Shown here: positions 42,118-51,043 of the stretch, piece by piece | Layout of the letters: each line of letters starts with the position of its first letter | How positions within the stretch are numbered: position 1 is the first letter of the stretch | NCBI GenBank assembly: GCA_019314375.1 | Contig: JAFCZJ010000040.1 | Location: forward strand, 1 to 64,000 | Source of the DNA: Deltaproteobacteria bacterium | Lineage (GTDB): Bacteria > Myxococcota > B64-G9 | Direction: 5' to 3' | Length of the DNA: 64,000 nucleotides | Position numbers and translations under genes: made by a program | Notes under the pieces: generated by a model | Seen by the model: only the letters and a program-made list of their open reading frames with translations | Told to the model about the DNA's origin: nothing | The model's database searches: none

Positions 42118-43305
42118 CTATAGCGTCATGAACCAATTGATACAAAGCTCATTAATTTTCGCACTGTAGTGACTGCAATGAAGCGCATCGGGAAAGCTCT
42201 CGTGGACGCAGTGATGCGCATCATCGGCGTCGAGGAGTTGGCAAAAACCGGCGAAGGGCACGCCGTCCACCACATCGTTTTCGCAGCGCTTGTCCAGATC
42301 ATCCGCCCAAAAACCGCCTTCGGTGATCAGCTTCCAATGAGGCACGGCAAAATCCCCCGCCGTCACACCATCGGAAAAAACGAAGTCCCCATTCTCCTCG
42401 ACGACGATGGAGTCGAAGGACACGCAGTCGCCCTCGGCGCAATCTCCTGCGTAAGGGATATGAACATGCGCGGGATCGCAGGCGCACTGACCTTGCGGAC
42501 TGTCCTGGCAGGCATGGCCCGGCACCGGCTGGACCACCGTATACGCATGGACGATGCGCCGATGCCGACCTGCACATGACGGGCCCGTACCCTCGCCGAC
42601 AAAACGATCCTGCCTGCCGATATTTACCACCCCATCGCTCATGCAGACCGCGGTCTTCCGACTGCCCAACCAAAGGGCATCCTGTTCGTAGCGGGCCGCC
42701 ACCACCGGATAGCGGGTAGCGCCCATGCTGCATCCCCCCATCAATAGGTTCTCACCGTTCCAAACAGCCAGATCACCCCCAGGACGCAGGCTCTGAAAAA
42801 GCGAATCCATCACCGCTTCGTCACGCTCCGGTGCCCCCAGCGAGCCGGGCAGGATCTCTCCTGGATATATGGGTTGAACGCAGGCGGTGACGAAACCGGG
42901 CTGCGCGGCCAAAATTTCGTCTGACATCTCGGCGAAGCCCTCCAGGTCACAATGCACCGCGGCCCAGAACAAAAAAAGATCGTCACAGGGCCGCTCCGGC
43001 GAGCAGACATCAGCGCGATAGCGAATGCGAAGCTGACAGGCACCGCATAGGGGATCATCAGCATGGGCACCCTCGCAACGCAGATTGAAGGCCTTGCATT
43101 CTTCGAGATAGATCGCCGCCGTATCCACCACACGCGCCGCTTGATCTGCCCCGGGGCCCGCGTCGTCACCGGCGTCCAATCCAGCATCCACCGAATCACC
43201 AGCATCCAGGCCGGCGTCTGTTGTCGGTCCGTCGCCATCCGAACAGGCCACGGGCACCCAGACCGCGAAAAGCAACCCGGACAGGATCAATACTCCACGC
43301 CACAT
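42118..43305 (-). CDS. Lipoprotein with alpha/beta-hydrolase-like motif
   Basis: A 395-residue lipoprotein. The ATG at 43305 has GAGG about seven bases upstream, and the preceding TTG in the track is not needed. Lipobox PVAC is followed by a linker of repeated DAG (TDAGLDAGDSVDAGLDAGDDAG), typical of myxobacterial surface lipoproteins. The mature domain has about 16 Cys, suggesting disulfides. GGCSMGATRYP near residue 190 resembles the nucleophile elbow G-x-S-x-G. A late HxxH pattern (DADDAHHCVHESFPD) could supply a catalytic His. An esterase or peptidase role is possible but unproven. Confidence 0.65.
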   Translation of the reverse strand: MWRGVLILSGLLFAVWVPVACSDGDGPTTDAGLDAGDSVDAGLDAGDDAGPGADQAARVVDTAAIYLEECKAFNLRCEGAHADDPLCGACQLRIRYRADVCSPERPCDDLFLFWAAVHCDLEGFAEMSDEILAAQPGFVTACVQPIYPGEILPGSLGAPERDEAVMDSLFQSLRPGGDLAVWNGENLLMGGCSMGATRYPVVAARYEQDALWLGSRKTAVCMSDGVVNIGRQDRFVGEGTGPSCAGRHRRIVHAYTVVQPVPGHACQDSPQGQCACDPAHVHIPYAGDCAEGDCVSFDSIVVEENGDFVFSDGVTAGDFAVPHWKLITEGGFWADDLDKRCENDVVDGVPFAGFCQLLDADDAHHCVHESFPDALHCSHYSAKINELCINWFMTL

Positions 43306-43425
43306 CAAAACACCTCACTCTGCCAATCTTTCCCCGAGCCAAGTTGAAAATTCATGTTCGGGACGATAGACAGTGAAGCAGGCCAAGTCAACCTGAAGCC
43401 GACGGGCCGCGGCAGGGGGCTCTCC

Positions 43426-44304
43426 ATGGACCCAATTTCAGCAGAAGACAAAGACTTCCTGCACGAGAATTTCAAGCGATTCGGCACAGCCTGGGATGGG
43501 GGCCTGACGGATTTACAGAAACAGTATTTCATCCGAATAGAAAAAACCGAAGAGGCCTTCGAATTAAACCTTCGCCATCGGTCCAGGGCGGCGGTCTCTT
43601 ATGTGGTGACCGTGGATCGGGAAACCGGCGGCATGTCCAATACCGGGGAGCAACTTCCCGAGGCCAGGGCCTTGAATGCAGAAGAGCTGGACAAAGCGGA
43701 CGAAGTACTGCGCGCATCCAAGAGTTTGTGGCTGCTTGAACCCGACAACCAAAAAGTAATTCGCCTGAACCTTCGAGATGGAATCGAGGCCTTGGCCCAA
43801 GACCCCCGGCTGGCAAGTCACTTCTACAACGGCCGGGAGCAACTCTTGCCCTGCAAGGTGGAAAGTCGGATGCTCGACGGGATCGCCGTCTTGTATTTCG
43901 TCAACCCGGAATGGGGTGGGGAGTTGTTCTGTGTGGCGATCGAGCTGAACGACGAGCGAATTGTGGACGTTGCATACGTGGACCTGCCGCCCCCGAAATT
44001 CAAACTTCTGGGCCCAAAGGAAAGAACCTTTTTCGACAAGTCCCTGCGGAAGCACGGAGACTTCGGTGTCTACGGAAATTTAAAATCGGGTTTTCCGAAG
44101 CTGGTACGAGACTTCGATGTATGCATCGACGAAGACGAAAAAGACTACCACCTCGAAGCCAGCCCCAAAGACGGCCACGGGCATTTTTTCTCCATGACCA
44201 TCGACAAGGTCAGCGGCGAGATTCGCAACGTGATGGCCGGCCACGAGGACTCCCTCGATTACGATGATGAACCGGCGGATTTCGACGAAGAGCCCCCAGA
44301 GTGA
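43426..44304 (+). CDS. Acidic protein of unknown function with internal duplication
   Basis: A 292-residue cytoplasmic-looking protein without a signal peptide. Two related halves can be seen. The first starts ISAEDKDFLHENFKRFGTAWDGG and contains VVTVDRETGGMSN. The second starts LLGPKERTFFDKSLRKHGDFGVYG and contains SMTIDKVSGEIRNV, so the unit F-x-x-x-(I/V)D-(R/K)-x-(T/S)G occurs twice, rather like PepSY-type repeats. The tail is strongly acidic. The ATG at 43426 has AGGGGG six bases upstream. ATG 43354 (MFGTIDSEAG) is an alternative supported by a duplicated copy. A broken paralogue flanks the kinase gene 3.5 kb upstream. Confidence 0.6.
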   Translation: MDPISAEDKDFLHENFKRFGTAWDGGLTDLQKQYFIRIEKTEEAFELNLRHRSRAAVSYVVTVDRETGGMSNTGEQLPEARALNAEELDKADEVLRASKSLWLLEPDNQKVIRLNLRDGIEALAQDPRLASHFYNGREQLLPCKVESRMLDGIAVLYFVNPEWGGELFCVAIELNDERIVDVAYVDLPPPKFKLLGPKERTFFDKSLRKHGDFGVYGNLKSGFPKLVRDFDVCIDEDEKDYHLEASPKDGHGHFFSMTIDKVSGEIRNVMAGHEDSLDYDDEPADFDEEPPE

Positions 44305-44360
44305 GCAGGGACTCGACACCTGAGCTTGTTGGCGCACCTTCACCGGAAAATGAGGTAGAC

Positions 44361-47348
44361 ATGGCCGGCGACAAACGCAAACCCACCCTCTGGATCTTTC
44401 TCGCCTTCATCATCTTGGCCGCGGCCATAGCTGCCTTCTTCTTCATCAAATGCGACAAGCCGCCCCCGAAAATCCGCGCCGGTTTCGACTATTTTGAGGC
44501 CAAGGCCGGCGAGCTGGGCAAAGACAGAAGCCGCGTATTGGCCTTTGTGCACGATGACGTTTTGACCCTGCCCTATCGAGGACAGGTCAAAGGTCCCCTT
44601 GGCGCTCTCTGGGATACTGCTGGCTCGCCCGAAGAAAAACTGGCCCTGGCCGAAGCCCTGCTCGCCCATTGCGAAGATGACGACGTGGAGATCCAAGACG
44701 TGATCGGCAAGTCACCCAAGCTTGCCGACTCGCCTGATGCCAAGCGACTTTACAAAATCCGCATCAGCCACCGCCTCTTCCTGCCTCAAGGCGCAACCGC
44801 AAAAGACACCTTGGTCTTCGACGGTCCAATCCGAGATCTGGTCGGCGAGCATCAATCCATCGGGGTGCCCAAAATCGGCACGACCCGCCTGCAGATCCGT
44901 GGGGCTCAGCCAAAAACCATTGATCTGTCCTGCATCGGCGGCATCGGCGAGGCCCTGGTTTTCGAGGTCGAAGGGCCGGGTCGCGCCAAACCCCAGATCG
45001 TGCTCCGCGAACTCTGGCGAGCCGACAATCAGGCGGGTGCGCGCCTTCCCTTGAAAGGGGATCTCCACGAATTTGTCGTGCTGCCCAGCCGCATCAGCCC
45101 CTGGGTGCGGAAAAAAGAAGAACTCACGTTAAAAGCTGCTGGCGTGGAGAAGTCCGATGCGGGCAAACAGTACCTCGGACTCTTAGACTACTGCCTTGAT
45201 GCAGATGAGCGGCTGGCCAAACTGGAGGCCGGACTCGACGTTCGGGCCAGCTTCAAGACCCCGCGCATTCTCTTTTTGTCCAAGCACAACCTGCCCAAGG
45301 CCTTCGGCGGCCCCATGTATAGCTTCGATCTGCGCCTCAACCGGGCGGACTTCATCGGAGCCAAGGAAGTTCAGGCATACCAGGCCACCGAAATTCGCGC
45401 CTTCCACGAAGCGGGCCTGGAACAAGCCTTCATGGAGCGCTGGACCGGCAAGCCAACCACCTCGGCCTTCGACATTTTCGGCCGCCTTCGGGATGATTTT
45501 CCCAACCATCCTCAACGCCGCATCAAGCTCATCTCAGACGCGCTACACCACATGCGACAGGCAGGCGGTCCGGAGGCTTTGGCCACCTTCCAAACCCAGA
45601 GCGGAAGCAAACCCGTCATCCGGGTCAAGCGAGGAGAAAAGAAGGCTTTCCATATCAGCGGCCCGGCCTTGGACGCAGACATGCTCAAGACCCTGACCGA
45701 GCACGGCATGCCCCTGCCCGAACAGGATGAAAAACTCGAAGGCGAAGTCGACGACCCGGCGAAAGCAGCCATCCTGATCGAAAACGGCTTATTGGCGGCA
45801 CAGGGTTCCCAGGCCACGGCCTTTAACTTCTTGCTGGAGACGAAGGTCGATTTGGCGAGTGCAGATGCCATCTTTGCGCCGGGCAGCATCTTGCGCATCC
45901 ACAACAAGGCCACCGGCGGCGACGCCTGGATACGCTTCACCCAGACCCACGGAGATCTGACCTTCGACTTCCGCGTCTGGAACTCCAGCATCTCCATTCC
46001 CGGCTCCCTGCGGCTGACAACCAAGGCACGGACAGAATCAAAAACAATAGGCAAGTATTGGTTTGACAAGAATCTCACCTATGACGACAAGGTGAAACTC
46101 ATCATCCCCGGGCCCACCTATCGCAGCCTAAAAGAGGGCAACCCTGGTGACTACATCATGTCCGACAAAGGAAAAGAAAGCGCAAGAACCTTACAGTTCG
46201 TCAAAGCTGACATCCTGTCTATTCCGGTTAACGGTCAAGCTGAAGACTTTCCAGTCTTGGAATGCAAACGAGACGACAACTCGGTCATCATCCTCGACGA
46301 TCCAAACTTACCCATCATCAACATCGACCGAACGCAGTACATCTCCACATCGATCAAGGGTCGCCTGACCGACAAAAAGGGCGTGGGCATCGGCGGAGCG
46401 CAAATCGCCATGAAGGGAAAAGGCGTCACCGTATCCACCTGGCTCGACGGCTCCTTCACGCTTCCGCCTGCCCCCGAACACATCTACGGGCCGGTCAAGG
46501 TCCGGGTGAACAAGGATGGCGAGCTCTGGGGTGAGGTGGACGTAGACCTGTCCGCGCCGGGACGCGAGACCGTGCAAATCCAGATTCCGCGAAAACGCAT
46601 GGAGGTGGTCTGGATCACGCCCGAGGGTGCCGGGCTGGAAAAACTTAAAATCTCAGCCGAGGCCACGCGCCACATCAAGCGCCACCTGGCCTCCGGCCTC
46701 TACGCGGCCGTTCCTGAGCGCATGCTGCGAATGGGCGGGCAAGAAACTTTAGCCTACTTCGCCTTTGACTCAAAAGACGGCCACGTCATCGCCGTCTCCG
46801 AAGACGGCCTGCACAGCAGCGGAGCGGATCTGAAAGAGGCATTCAATAATGTCGCCAACTTCGCCAAAGAGAAATATGACGAGTTCAACAAGGGGGTAGA
46901 AGGTCACCTGAAAGATGCCGCCAAAGATGGCCTGGACAAGCTCATCAACAAGACAGGCATTGACGAAGAAGTGGCCCGGGCCCTGGCCTCCATCGCCGCG
47001 GACTTAATTGACAGCAAAGGCGAGATGGGCATGATCTCAACCCTGCATGGCTTTCGGGGATCCTTGACGGCCATGTATGGCTACAGCCGTCACCGCATCG
47101 GCCAGGATGACAAAGGCGATCACAAACTGGCCATCCTCAACACCCTGAGAGAAATGGACGCCTGGGCCCACGGTACCGACATGTTCTCCGGGGCCGAAGA
47201 CTCTACGGGTGGTCACATCGCAGGCAAGCTGGAGTCCGCCTTGAACGATCGCATCAATGGCATTTCGGGCCCGGCGGCCCGAGCTTGCTTCAAGATGGGC
47301 TATCTTTCGGCGGTCATGCACCTGAATTTGGAATTCGGAAAGCCTTAA
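44361..47348 (+). CDS. Large membrane-anchored protein of unknown function
   Basis: A 995-residue protein. An N-terminal basic stretch and helix (LWIFLAFIILAAAIAAFFFI, residues 9-28) anchor it with the bulk outside the cytoplasm. Residues about 655-740 (TSIKGRLTDKKGVGIGGAQIAMKGKGVTVSTWLDGSFTLPPAP) form a carboxypeptidase-regulatory-like beta sandwich. The last 200 residues are helical with an amphipathic segment (LKEAFNNVANFAKEKYDEFNKGVEGHLKDAAKDGLDKLI), perhaps membrane-active. The start at 44361 has GAGG upstream. A GTG at 44301 overlaps the previous stop and is an alternative. I do not recognise the family. The C-terminus may be an effector-like domain, but that is speculation. Confidence 0.6.
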   Translation: MAGDKRKPTLWIFLAFIILAAAIAAFFFIKCDKPPPKIRAGFDYFEAKAGELGKDRSRVLAFVHDDVLTLPYRGQVKGPLGALWDTAGSPEEKLALAEALLAHCEDDDVEIQDVIGKSPKLADSPDAKRLYKIRISHRLFLPQGATAKDTLVFDGPIRDLVGEHQSIGVPKIGTTRLQIRGAQPKTIDLSCIGGIGEALVFEVEGPGRAKPQIVLRELWRADNQAGARLPLKGDLHEFVVLPSRISPWVRKKEELTLKAAGVEKSDAGKQYLGLLDYCLDADERLAKLEAGLDVRASFKTPRILFLSKHNLPKAFGGPMYSFDLRLNRADFIGAKEVQAYQATEIRAFHEAGLEQAFMERWTGKPTTSAFDIFGRLRDDFPNHPQRRIKLISDALHHMRQAGGPEALATFQTQSGSKPVIRVKRGEKKAFHISGPALDADMLKTLTEHGMPLPEQDEKLEGEVDDPAKAAILIENGLLAAQGSQATAFNFLLETKVDLASADAIFAPGSILRIHNKATGGDAWIRFTQTHGDLTFDFRVWNSSISIPGSLRLTTKARTESKTIGKYWFDKNLTYDDKVKLIIPGPTYRSLKEGNPGDYIMSDKGKESARTLQFVKADILSIPVNGQAEDFPVLECKRDDNSVIILDDPNLPIINIDRTQYISTSIKGRLTDKKGVGIGGAQIAMKGKGVTVSTWLDGSFTLPPAPEHIYGPVKVRVNKDGELWGEVDVDLSAPGRETVQIQIPRKRMEVVWITPEGAGLEKLKISAEATRHIKRHLASGLYAAVPERMLRMGGQETLAYFAFDSKDGHVIAVSEDGLHSSGADLKEAFNNVANFAKEKYDEFNKGVEGHLKDAAKDGLDKLINKTGIDEEVARALASIAADLIDSKGEMGMISTLHGFRGSLTAMYGYSRHRIGQDDKGDHKLAILNTLREMDAWAHGTDMFSGAEDSTGGHIAGKLESALNDRINGISGPAARACFKMGYLSAVMHLNLEFGKP

Positions 47349-47367
47349 GTGTCCGATTTCCGGACAC
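47349..47367. other. Perfect short hairpin between genes
   Basis: GTGTCCG-ATTTC-CGGACAC forms a 7-bp stem directly after the stop at 47348. No T-run follows, so it is either a factor-assisted terminator or an operator. Confidence 0.45.
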
Positions 47368-47485
47368 GGCCCTCCATGACTCCAGATCGGCCTGCTGACA
47401 CTAAAGCCTGAGAATTCAGCGAGATAGACAACAACACCGCCCGACACAAGCCAACTGGCACGATGCCTGCTAGTATAAATCACCC

Positions 47486-49342
47486 ATGAGAACCCAATCC
47501 ACCAAACCCGACTTGCACCAGGCACTCAAAACCCACTTTGGCTTCGAGGCCTTCAGGCGGGGTCAGGAAGAAATCGTCCAGGCCATGCTCGATGGCAAGG
47601 ACTGCATCGCCGTACTCCCCACCGGCGCGGGCAAATCGCTCGGCTTTCAGCTGCCGGCCGTCATGGGGAAGGGATTCTGCCTGGTGATCTCGCCGCTGAT
47701 TTCCCTGATGCAAGACCAGGTGGACGCGCTGACCGAACGCGGTTTGCCGGCCACCTACATCAATTCCACCCTCGATACAGCCGAGCTCAATCGGCGTTTC
47801 GACGGGCTGTGGGCCGGTCGCTACAAATTGGTCTACATCGCCCCGGAGCGTTTCAAAAGCGAGCGATTCTGGCGTCTACTTGAACGCTTCCCGCCCGAAC
47901 AGGTGGCGGTGGACGAGGCCCATTGCATCAGCTCATGGGGACATGACTTCCGGCCCGACTATCTGGAAATTGGCCCAGCCCTTGCTCGATTGGGCCACCC
48001 CCAAGTAATCGCCCTTACCGCCACGGCCACCGCCCAGGTACGCGACGACATCATCGAGCAGCTCGAGCTGGGCGCGCCCCCACGATCCGAGCCCAAAGTG
48101 CTGGTGTCCGGTTTCTTGCGCCCCGAATTGACCCTGGCGGTCAAGCGCACCGCCAACCACGTCATCAAGCTCAAACGAGTGAGCCACATCTTCAAGGAGC
48201 ACGGCACCGGGATCGTTTACTGCGCCACCCGCAAGATGGTCGACCGCGTGACCGGCCTGATGAAACAAGTGGGCATTTCCTGCGTGGCCTACCACGCAGG
48301 CATGGACGACGAGGCCCGAAAAACGGCCCAGGAGCGATTCATGAACGGCCAGGTGCCTGTCGCGGTGGCCACCAACGCTTTCGGCATGGGCATCGACCGA
48401 TCCGACCTGCGAGCGGTCGTGCACTGGGACCTGCCCGGATCCTTGGAGGCGTATTATCAAGAGGCCGGGCGCGCCGGCCGGGACGGAAAGCCGGCCCATT
48501 GCGAAATCCTGTTCAACTTTGCCGATGTGAGGACCCAAGAGTACTTCCTGAAAGGTTCCAACAATCAAAATGAACGGGCCAAGCTCAAGGCGCTCTTGCG
48601 TTACATCGACGGTCGCACTTGTCGCCACGCGGCCATCCTGCGCTATTTCGGCGATCCGGACCATCGCAAACTAACCGACTGCGCCGCCTGCGACAACTGT
48701 ATGCGCCGGGCAGGCAAAGACGACACCGATCGACGTGCGCCAAACGAAGAAGAGTGGCTACAAATCCAAAAGACCCTCTCCTGCGCCGCGCGCATGAAGG
48801 GCATGTGGGGACGAGCCAAGCTAATCCAGGTACTCGCCGGTTCCAAAGAGAAAACCCTGCTATCAACCGGCCTGCAGGAGCTATCCACCTACGGGCTACT
48901 ACAAGACATGGGCAAAACCCGCATCCGAGCACTAACAGATGCCTTAGAAGACGCTCGCTGCTTAGAAACCGTCGGCGACGACTTTCCCAAAATCCGCATC
49001 ACCGCCCAAGGCCAACAAGTCATGCGCCGAGAGATCGAAATCAAACTGGCCCTGGCCGACCCCAAACCCAAAAAGCCCAAACCAAACAAGATCAACCAAT
49101 ACTCAGACGCCCCCACTGATCCCCTACTCTACAACGCCCTGCGCGCATTACGCACCGAACTGGCCAGCCAAAACCAAATCCCAGCCTTCCGAATCTTCTC
49201 CAACAAGACCCTCAACCACCTGGCTGAAGACGCCCCAAACTCCGAAGAAGAACTCCTGGAAGTCAACGGCATCGGCCCAGCCAAAGCCCAACAATTCGGC
49301 GAAGCCATCCTAAAAATGATCGCCTCGGCAAAAAGCCCCTGA
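47486..49342 (+). CDS. recQ: ATP-dependent DNA helicase RecQ
   Basis: RecQ is a 3'-5' helicase for recombination and fork repair. The 618-residue protein contains motif I LPTGAGKS near residue 49, motif II VDEAHCISSWGHDFRP, the motif III SAT-equivalent ALTATAT, and motif VI QEAGRAGRDGK. The RecQ zinc site is CRHAAILRYF...CAACDNC, followed by a winged-helix RQC region. A C-terminal HRDC domain begins LYNALRALRTELASQNQIPAF. The start MRTQSTKPDLH has no strong ribosome-binding site. A GG-N10-GC sequence (47456-47471) lies just upstream but is too close to the ATG to be convincing. Confidence 0.95.
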   Translation: MRTQSTKPDLHQALKTHFGFEAFRRGQEEIVQAMLDGKDCIAVLPTGAGKSLGFQLPAVMGKGFCLVISPLISLMQDQVDALTERGLPATYINSTLDTAELNRRFDGLWAGRYKLVYIAPERFKSERFWRLLERFPPEQVAVDEAHCISSWGHDFRPDYLEIGPALARLGHPQVIALTATATAQVRDDIIEQLELGAPPRSEPKVLVSGFLRPELTLAVKRTANHVIKLKRVSHIFKEHGTGIVYCATRKMVDRVTGLMKQVGISCVAYHAGMDDEARKTAQERFMNGQVPVAVATNAFGMGIDRSDLRAVVHWDLPGSLEAYYQEAGRAGRDGKPAHCEILFNFADVRTQEYFLKGSNNQNERAKLKALLRYIDGRTCRHAAILRYFGDPDHRKLTDCAACDNCMRRAGKDDTDRRAPNEEEWLQIQKTLSCAARMKGMWGRAKLIQVLAGSKEKTLLSTGLQELSTYGLLQDMGKTRIRALTDALEDARCLETVGDDFPKIRITAQGQQVMRREIEIKLALADPKPKKPKPNKINQYSDAPTDPLLYNALRALRTELASQNQIPAFRIFSNKTLNHLAEDAPNSEEELLEVNGIGPAKAQQFGEAILKMIASAKSP

Positions 49343-49364
49343 CTGTTCCGAAAAAACCATTGAA

Positions 49365-49394
49365 TTGAATTTTTGGAACGAATTGATGTATCAT
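49365..49394 (+). promoter_or_regulatory. Candidate sigma70 promoter
   Basis: TTGAAT at 49365 and TATCAT at 49389 are separated by 18 bases, about 20 bases upstream of the small gene at 49414. Confidence 0.45.
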
Positions 49395-49413
49395 TAGAAA
49401 CAGGAGGGAAGCG

Positions 49414-49668
49414 ATGGCCTACGAAAAAATCAAGGAAGAGCAGGCCAGATTCAAAGAGGCTCTGCCCGATCTCTTGGAAAAAATCGGAGATCGATGGGTT
49501 ATTTTCAAGGATGGCGAAGTCAAAGCAGACTTCAACACCGAAGATGAGGCCATACGGGAGGCTTCCGGGCAGTATGACTTCGAAGACACCTACCTGATCA
49601 TCCAGGTTACTCCGATCGAGGCCACCCCTTTGACTGCGGCAGTTATGTTTGGCGGTTGCATTGCGTAA
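49414..49668 (+). CDS. Small DUF5678-like protein
   Basis: An 84-residue protein with the core RWVIFKDGEVKADFNTEDEAIREASGQY, which resembles DUF5678-type proteins (W-V-x-F-x-D-G-x-V). Such genes often precede a retropepsin-like aspartyl protease gene, and one follows here with a TAATG overlap. An AGGAGGGAAGCG site precedes the ATG. The function is unknown. The partner gene is broken, so the pair may be decaying. Confidence 0.6.
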   Translation: MAYEKIKEEQARFKEALPDLLEKIGDRWVIFKDGEVKADFNTEDEAIREASGQYDFEDTYLIIQVTPIEATPLTAAVMFGGCIA

Positions 49669-50090
49669 TGGCCAGCTTCAAGCATACCGGCAGAGTTAAT
49701 CCTGTCCCAGATGGACTCGTAAGCGTTGGGCCCATTGTAAAGGTGACTCTTCTGCCTCACCCGGCAGACGTTGACAAAATGCTGGCCGAGGGAGTCACTC
49801 CAAAGGGTGCCATCGCCAACATGATGGTGGACACTGGGGCAACGCGAACTCTTATCGATGATAGTATCGCACAAGACCTCGGGCTCAAGCCTCTTCGATT
49901 GACCCCCATCATTTGAGTCTCGCAGAAGGTCCAACAAGAAGAAATAGTAACCATCCCCTCAGCCTGTGTCTGTTTTGTGCCCGAATTTGCTCCCGTACAG
50001 CTGTATTTCGCCTTGTGGTGCCTGCTGAGTATGAATTGGAACAAATTGGGCAACCCGCGAAAAGCAAAGCCCCGCAATTGCTTGCGGGGC
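49668..50090 (+). pseudogene. Retropepsin-like aspartyl protease, interrupted by a stop
   Basis: The reading frame starts at the ATG overlapping the upstream TAA and encodes IANMMVDTGATRTLIDDSIAQDLGLKP, with the DTGA active-site motif of retropepsins and the following hydrophobic helix start. After LTPII the frame hits TGA at 49914. In the same frame it would continue VSQKVQQEEIVTIP, which fits the IIGVSQ continuation usual in this family if TGA were GGA. Downstream the similarity fades before tRNA-Leu. The 82-residue product lacks the second half of the domain, so it is probably inactive. Confidence 0.6.
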
Positions 50091-50093
50091 TTT
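50058..50093 (-). terminator. Terminator after tRNA-Leu
   Basis: On the minus strand AAAGCCCCGCAA and TTGCGGGGCTTT form a 12-bp stem with a GCAA loop, followed by GCTTTT. It lies seven bases after the tRNA 3' end. Confidence 0.85.
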
Positions 50094-50099
50094 ACGAAG

Positions 50100-50183
50100 T
50101 GCCGGTGCCCGGACTCGAACCGGGACGGAGTCGCCTCCACTGGATTTTGAATCCAGCGCGTATACCAATTTCACCACACCGGC
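50100..50183 (-). tRNA. tRNA-Leu (anticodon CAA)
   Basis: The acceptor GCCGGTG pairs with CACCGGC. The anticodon stem CTGGA/TCCAG encloses TTCAAAA, so the anticodon is CAA. A long variable arm (TGGAGGCGACTCC) marks a class II tRNA. The T-arm contains GGTTCGAGTCC. The CCA end is not encoded. Confidence 0.95.
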
Positions 50184-50249
50184 ATCTGCCAAAGAACTTC
50201 GATCCTTTGTTGGGACCGGCAGCTTATGTAGCGCAAAAGTTTGAGGGCG

Positions 50250-50816
50250 TCAAGCCTCGGATTCGACAAAGGACCAGGCGCAACCGGGCAGGGTATCCTG
50301 GCCCAATTTCTTGAAATCCGCCCCGTTCAGCTTCTCGATCCGAATCGCCGGGTTGAAGGTATGAACGAAGCCCTCCAGATAGGCCAACCGCACCGTCCGA
50401 CAAGCCGCCTCCGGATCCGCGCCTGCTTGAGCCCAGGGACAGACCTGCACTGAAAAACGCACCTGGTCATCGGCCAACTCAAAATGCTTGTGCTCGATGG
50501 CCAACATCCAGCTGGAATGCTTCAGCGCCAAAGCCAGGCCCATCAGGTTCCGCTCCGAAAGCTCCAGAGCCTCGACCAGCTTCAGGGCCTCGACAGCACC
50601 CAGGTCCCGCTGCACCTTGATCTGTAAATCTTCGGCCACGTCCGCACCGAGTTGATCAACGATCCGCCGATGATACAGACCATCCACCTGGTTGACCGCC
50701 TCGACATGGGACAAAAGGACCTTCAGAAGCTGGTTGGGTGGATGCTGCAAAAGCATCTGCATGTCCAGCTTGCGCGCCAAGCTGGGTCCCCGAGCTTTGT
50801 CGTCCGAAATCGCCAT
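50250..50816 (-). CDS. Conserved-looking protein, possibly DUF6125-like
   Basis: A 188-residue protein without a signal peptide or membrane segment. The start at 50816 has AGAGAGG upstream, and the listed longer frame adds 25 unsupported residues. It is mostly helical at first (LLQHPPNQLLKVLLSHVEAVNQVDGLYHRRIVDQLGADVAEDLQ). Beta strands follow near SSWMLAIEHKHFELADDQVRFSVQVCPWAQAGADPEAACRTVRLAYLEGF. The two Cys and following Gly-Phe region recall DUF6125-type proteins, but this is a weak memory-based link. Function unknown. It diverges from the SCP2 gene. Confidence 0.5.
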   Translation of the reverse strand: MAISDDKARGPSLARKLDMQMLLQHPPNQLLKVLLSHVEAVNQVDGLYHRRIVDQLGADVAEDLQIKVQRDLGAVEALKLVEALELSERNLMGLALALKHSSWMLAIEHKHFELADDQVRFSVQVCPWAQAGADPEAACRTVRLAYLEGFVHTFNPAIRIEKLNGADFKKLGQDTLPGCAWSFVESEA

Positions 50817-50980
50817 ACCAAGCCTCTCTCTTCTTACTCCGTCCCCAATACTATTGGCAGCCCGACCTGCTGTAAAGTCCCGCGAAAACACATGGTTTCC
50901 CCTTCTATTTCAGAGACATGACGCGCCTTGACAGTGATAAAAGCCCATGCTACCGTTCGAAAATCATAAACAGATTATAT

Positions 50981-50998
50981 TGATTGAGTAGTCAATCA
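50981..50998. promoter_or_regulatory. FadR(TetR)-like operator
   Basis: TGATTGA-GTAG-TCAATCA is a dyad with 7-bp arms. It has the same layout as the TetR-family FadR operator known from Bacillus (TGAATGANTANTCATTCA). It lies about 45 bases upstream of the SCP2 gene, a plausible place to control a lipid-related gene. The rest of the gap shows a TTGACA at about 50929. Confidence 0.45.
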
Positions 50999-51043
50999 CC
51001 ATCGACCGAAAAGCAGATCAACATTTTCAAGGAGGATATGGAC

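Noticed and set aside
47456-47471. Sigma54 promoter for recQ
   Set aside because: TGGCACGATGCCTGCT fits GG-N10-GC, but transcription would start within a few bases of the ATG and leave no ribosome-binding site. A TATAAA-like box overlaps it.
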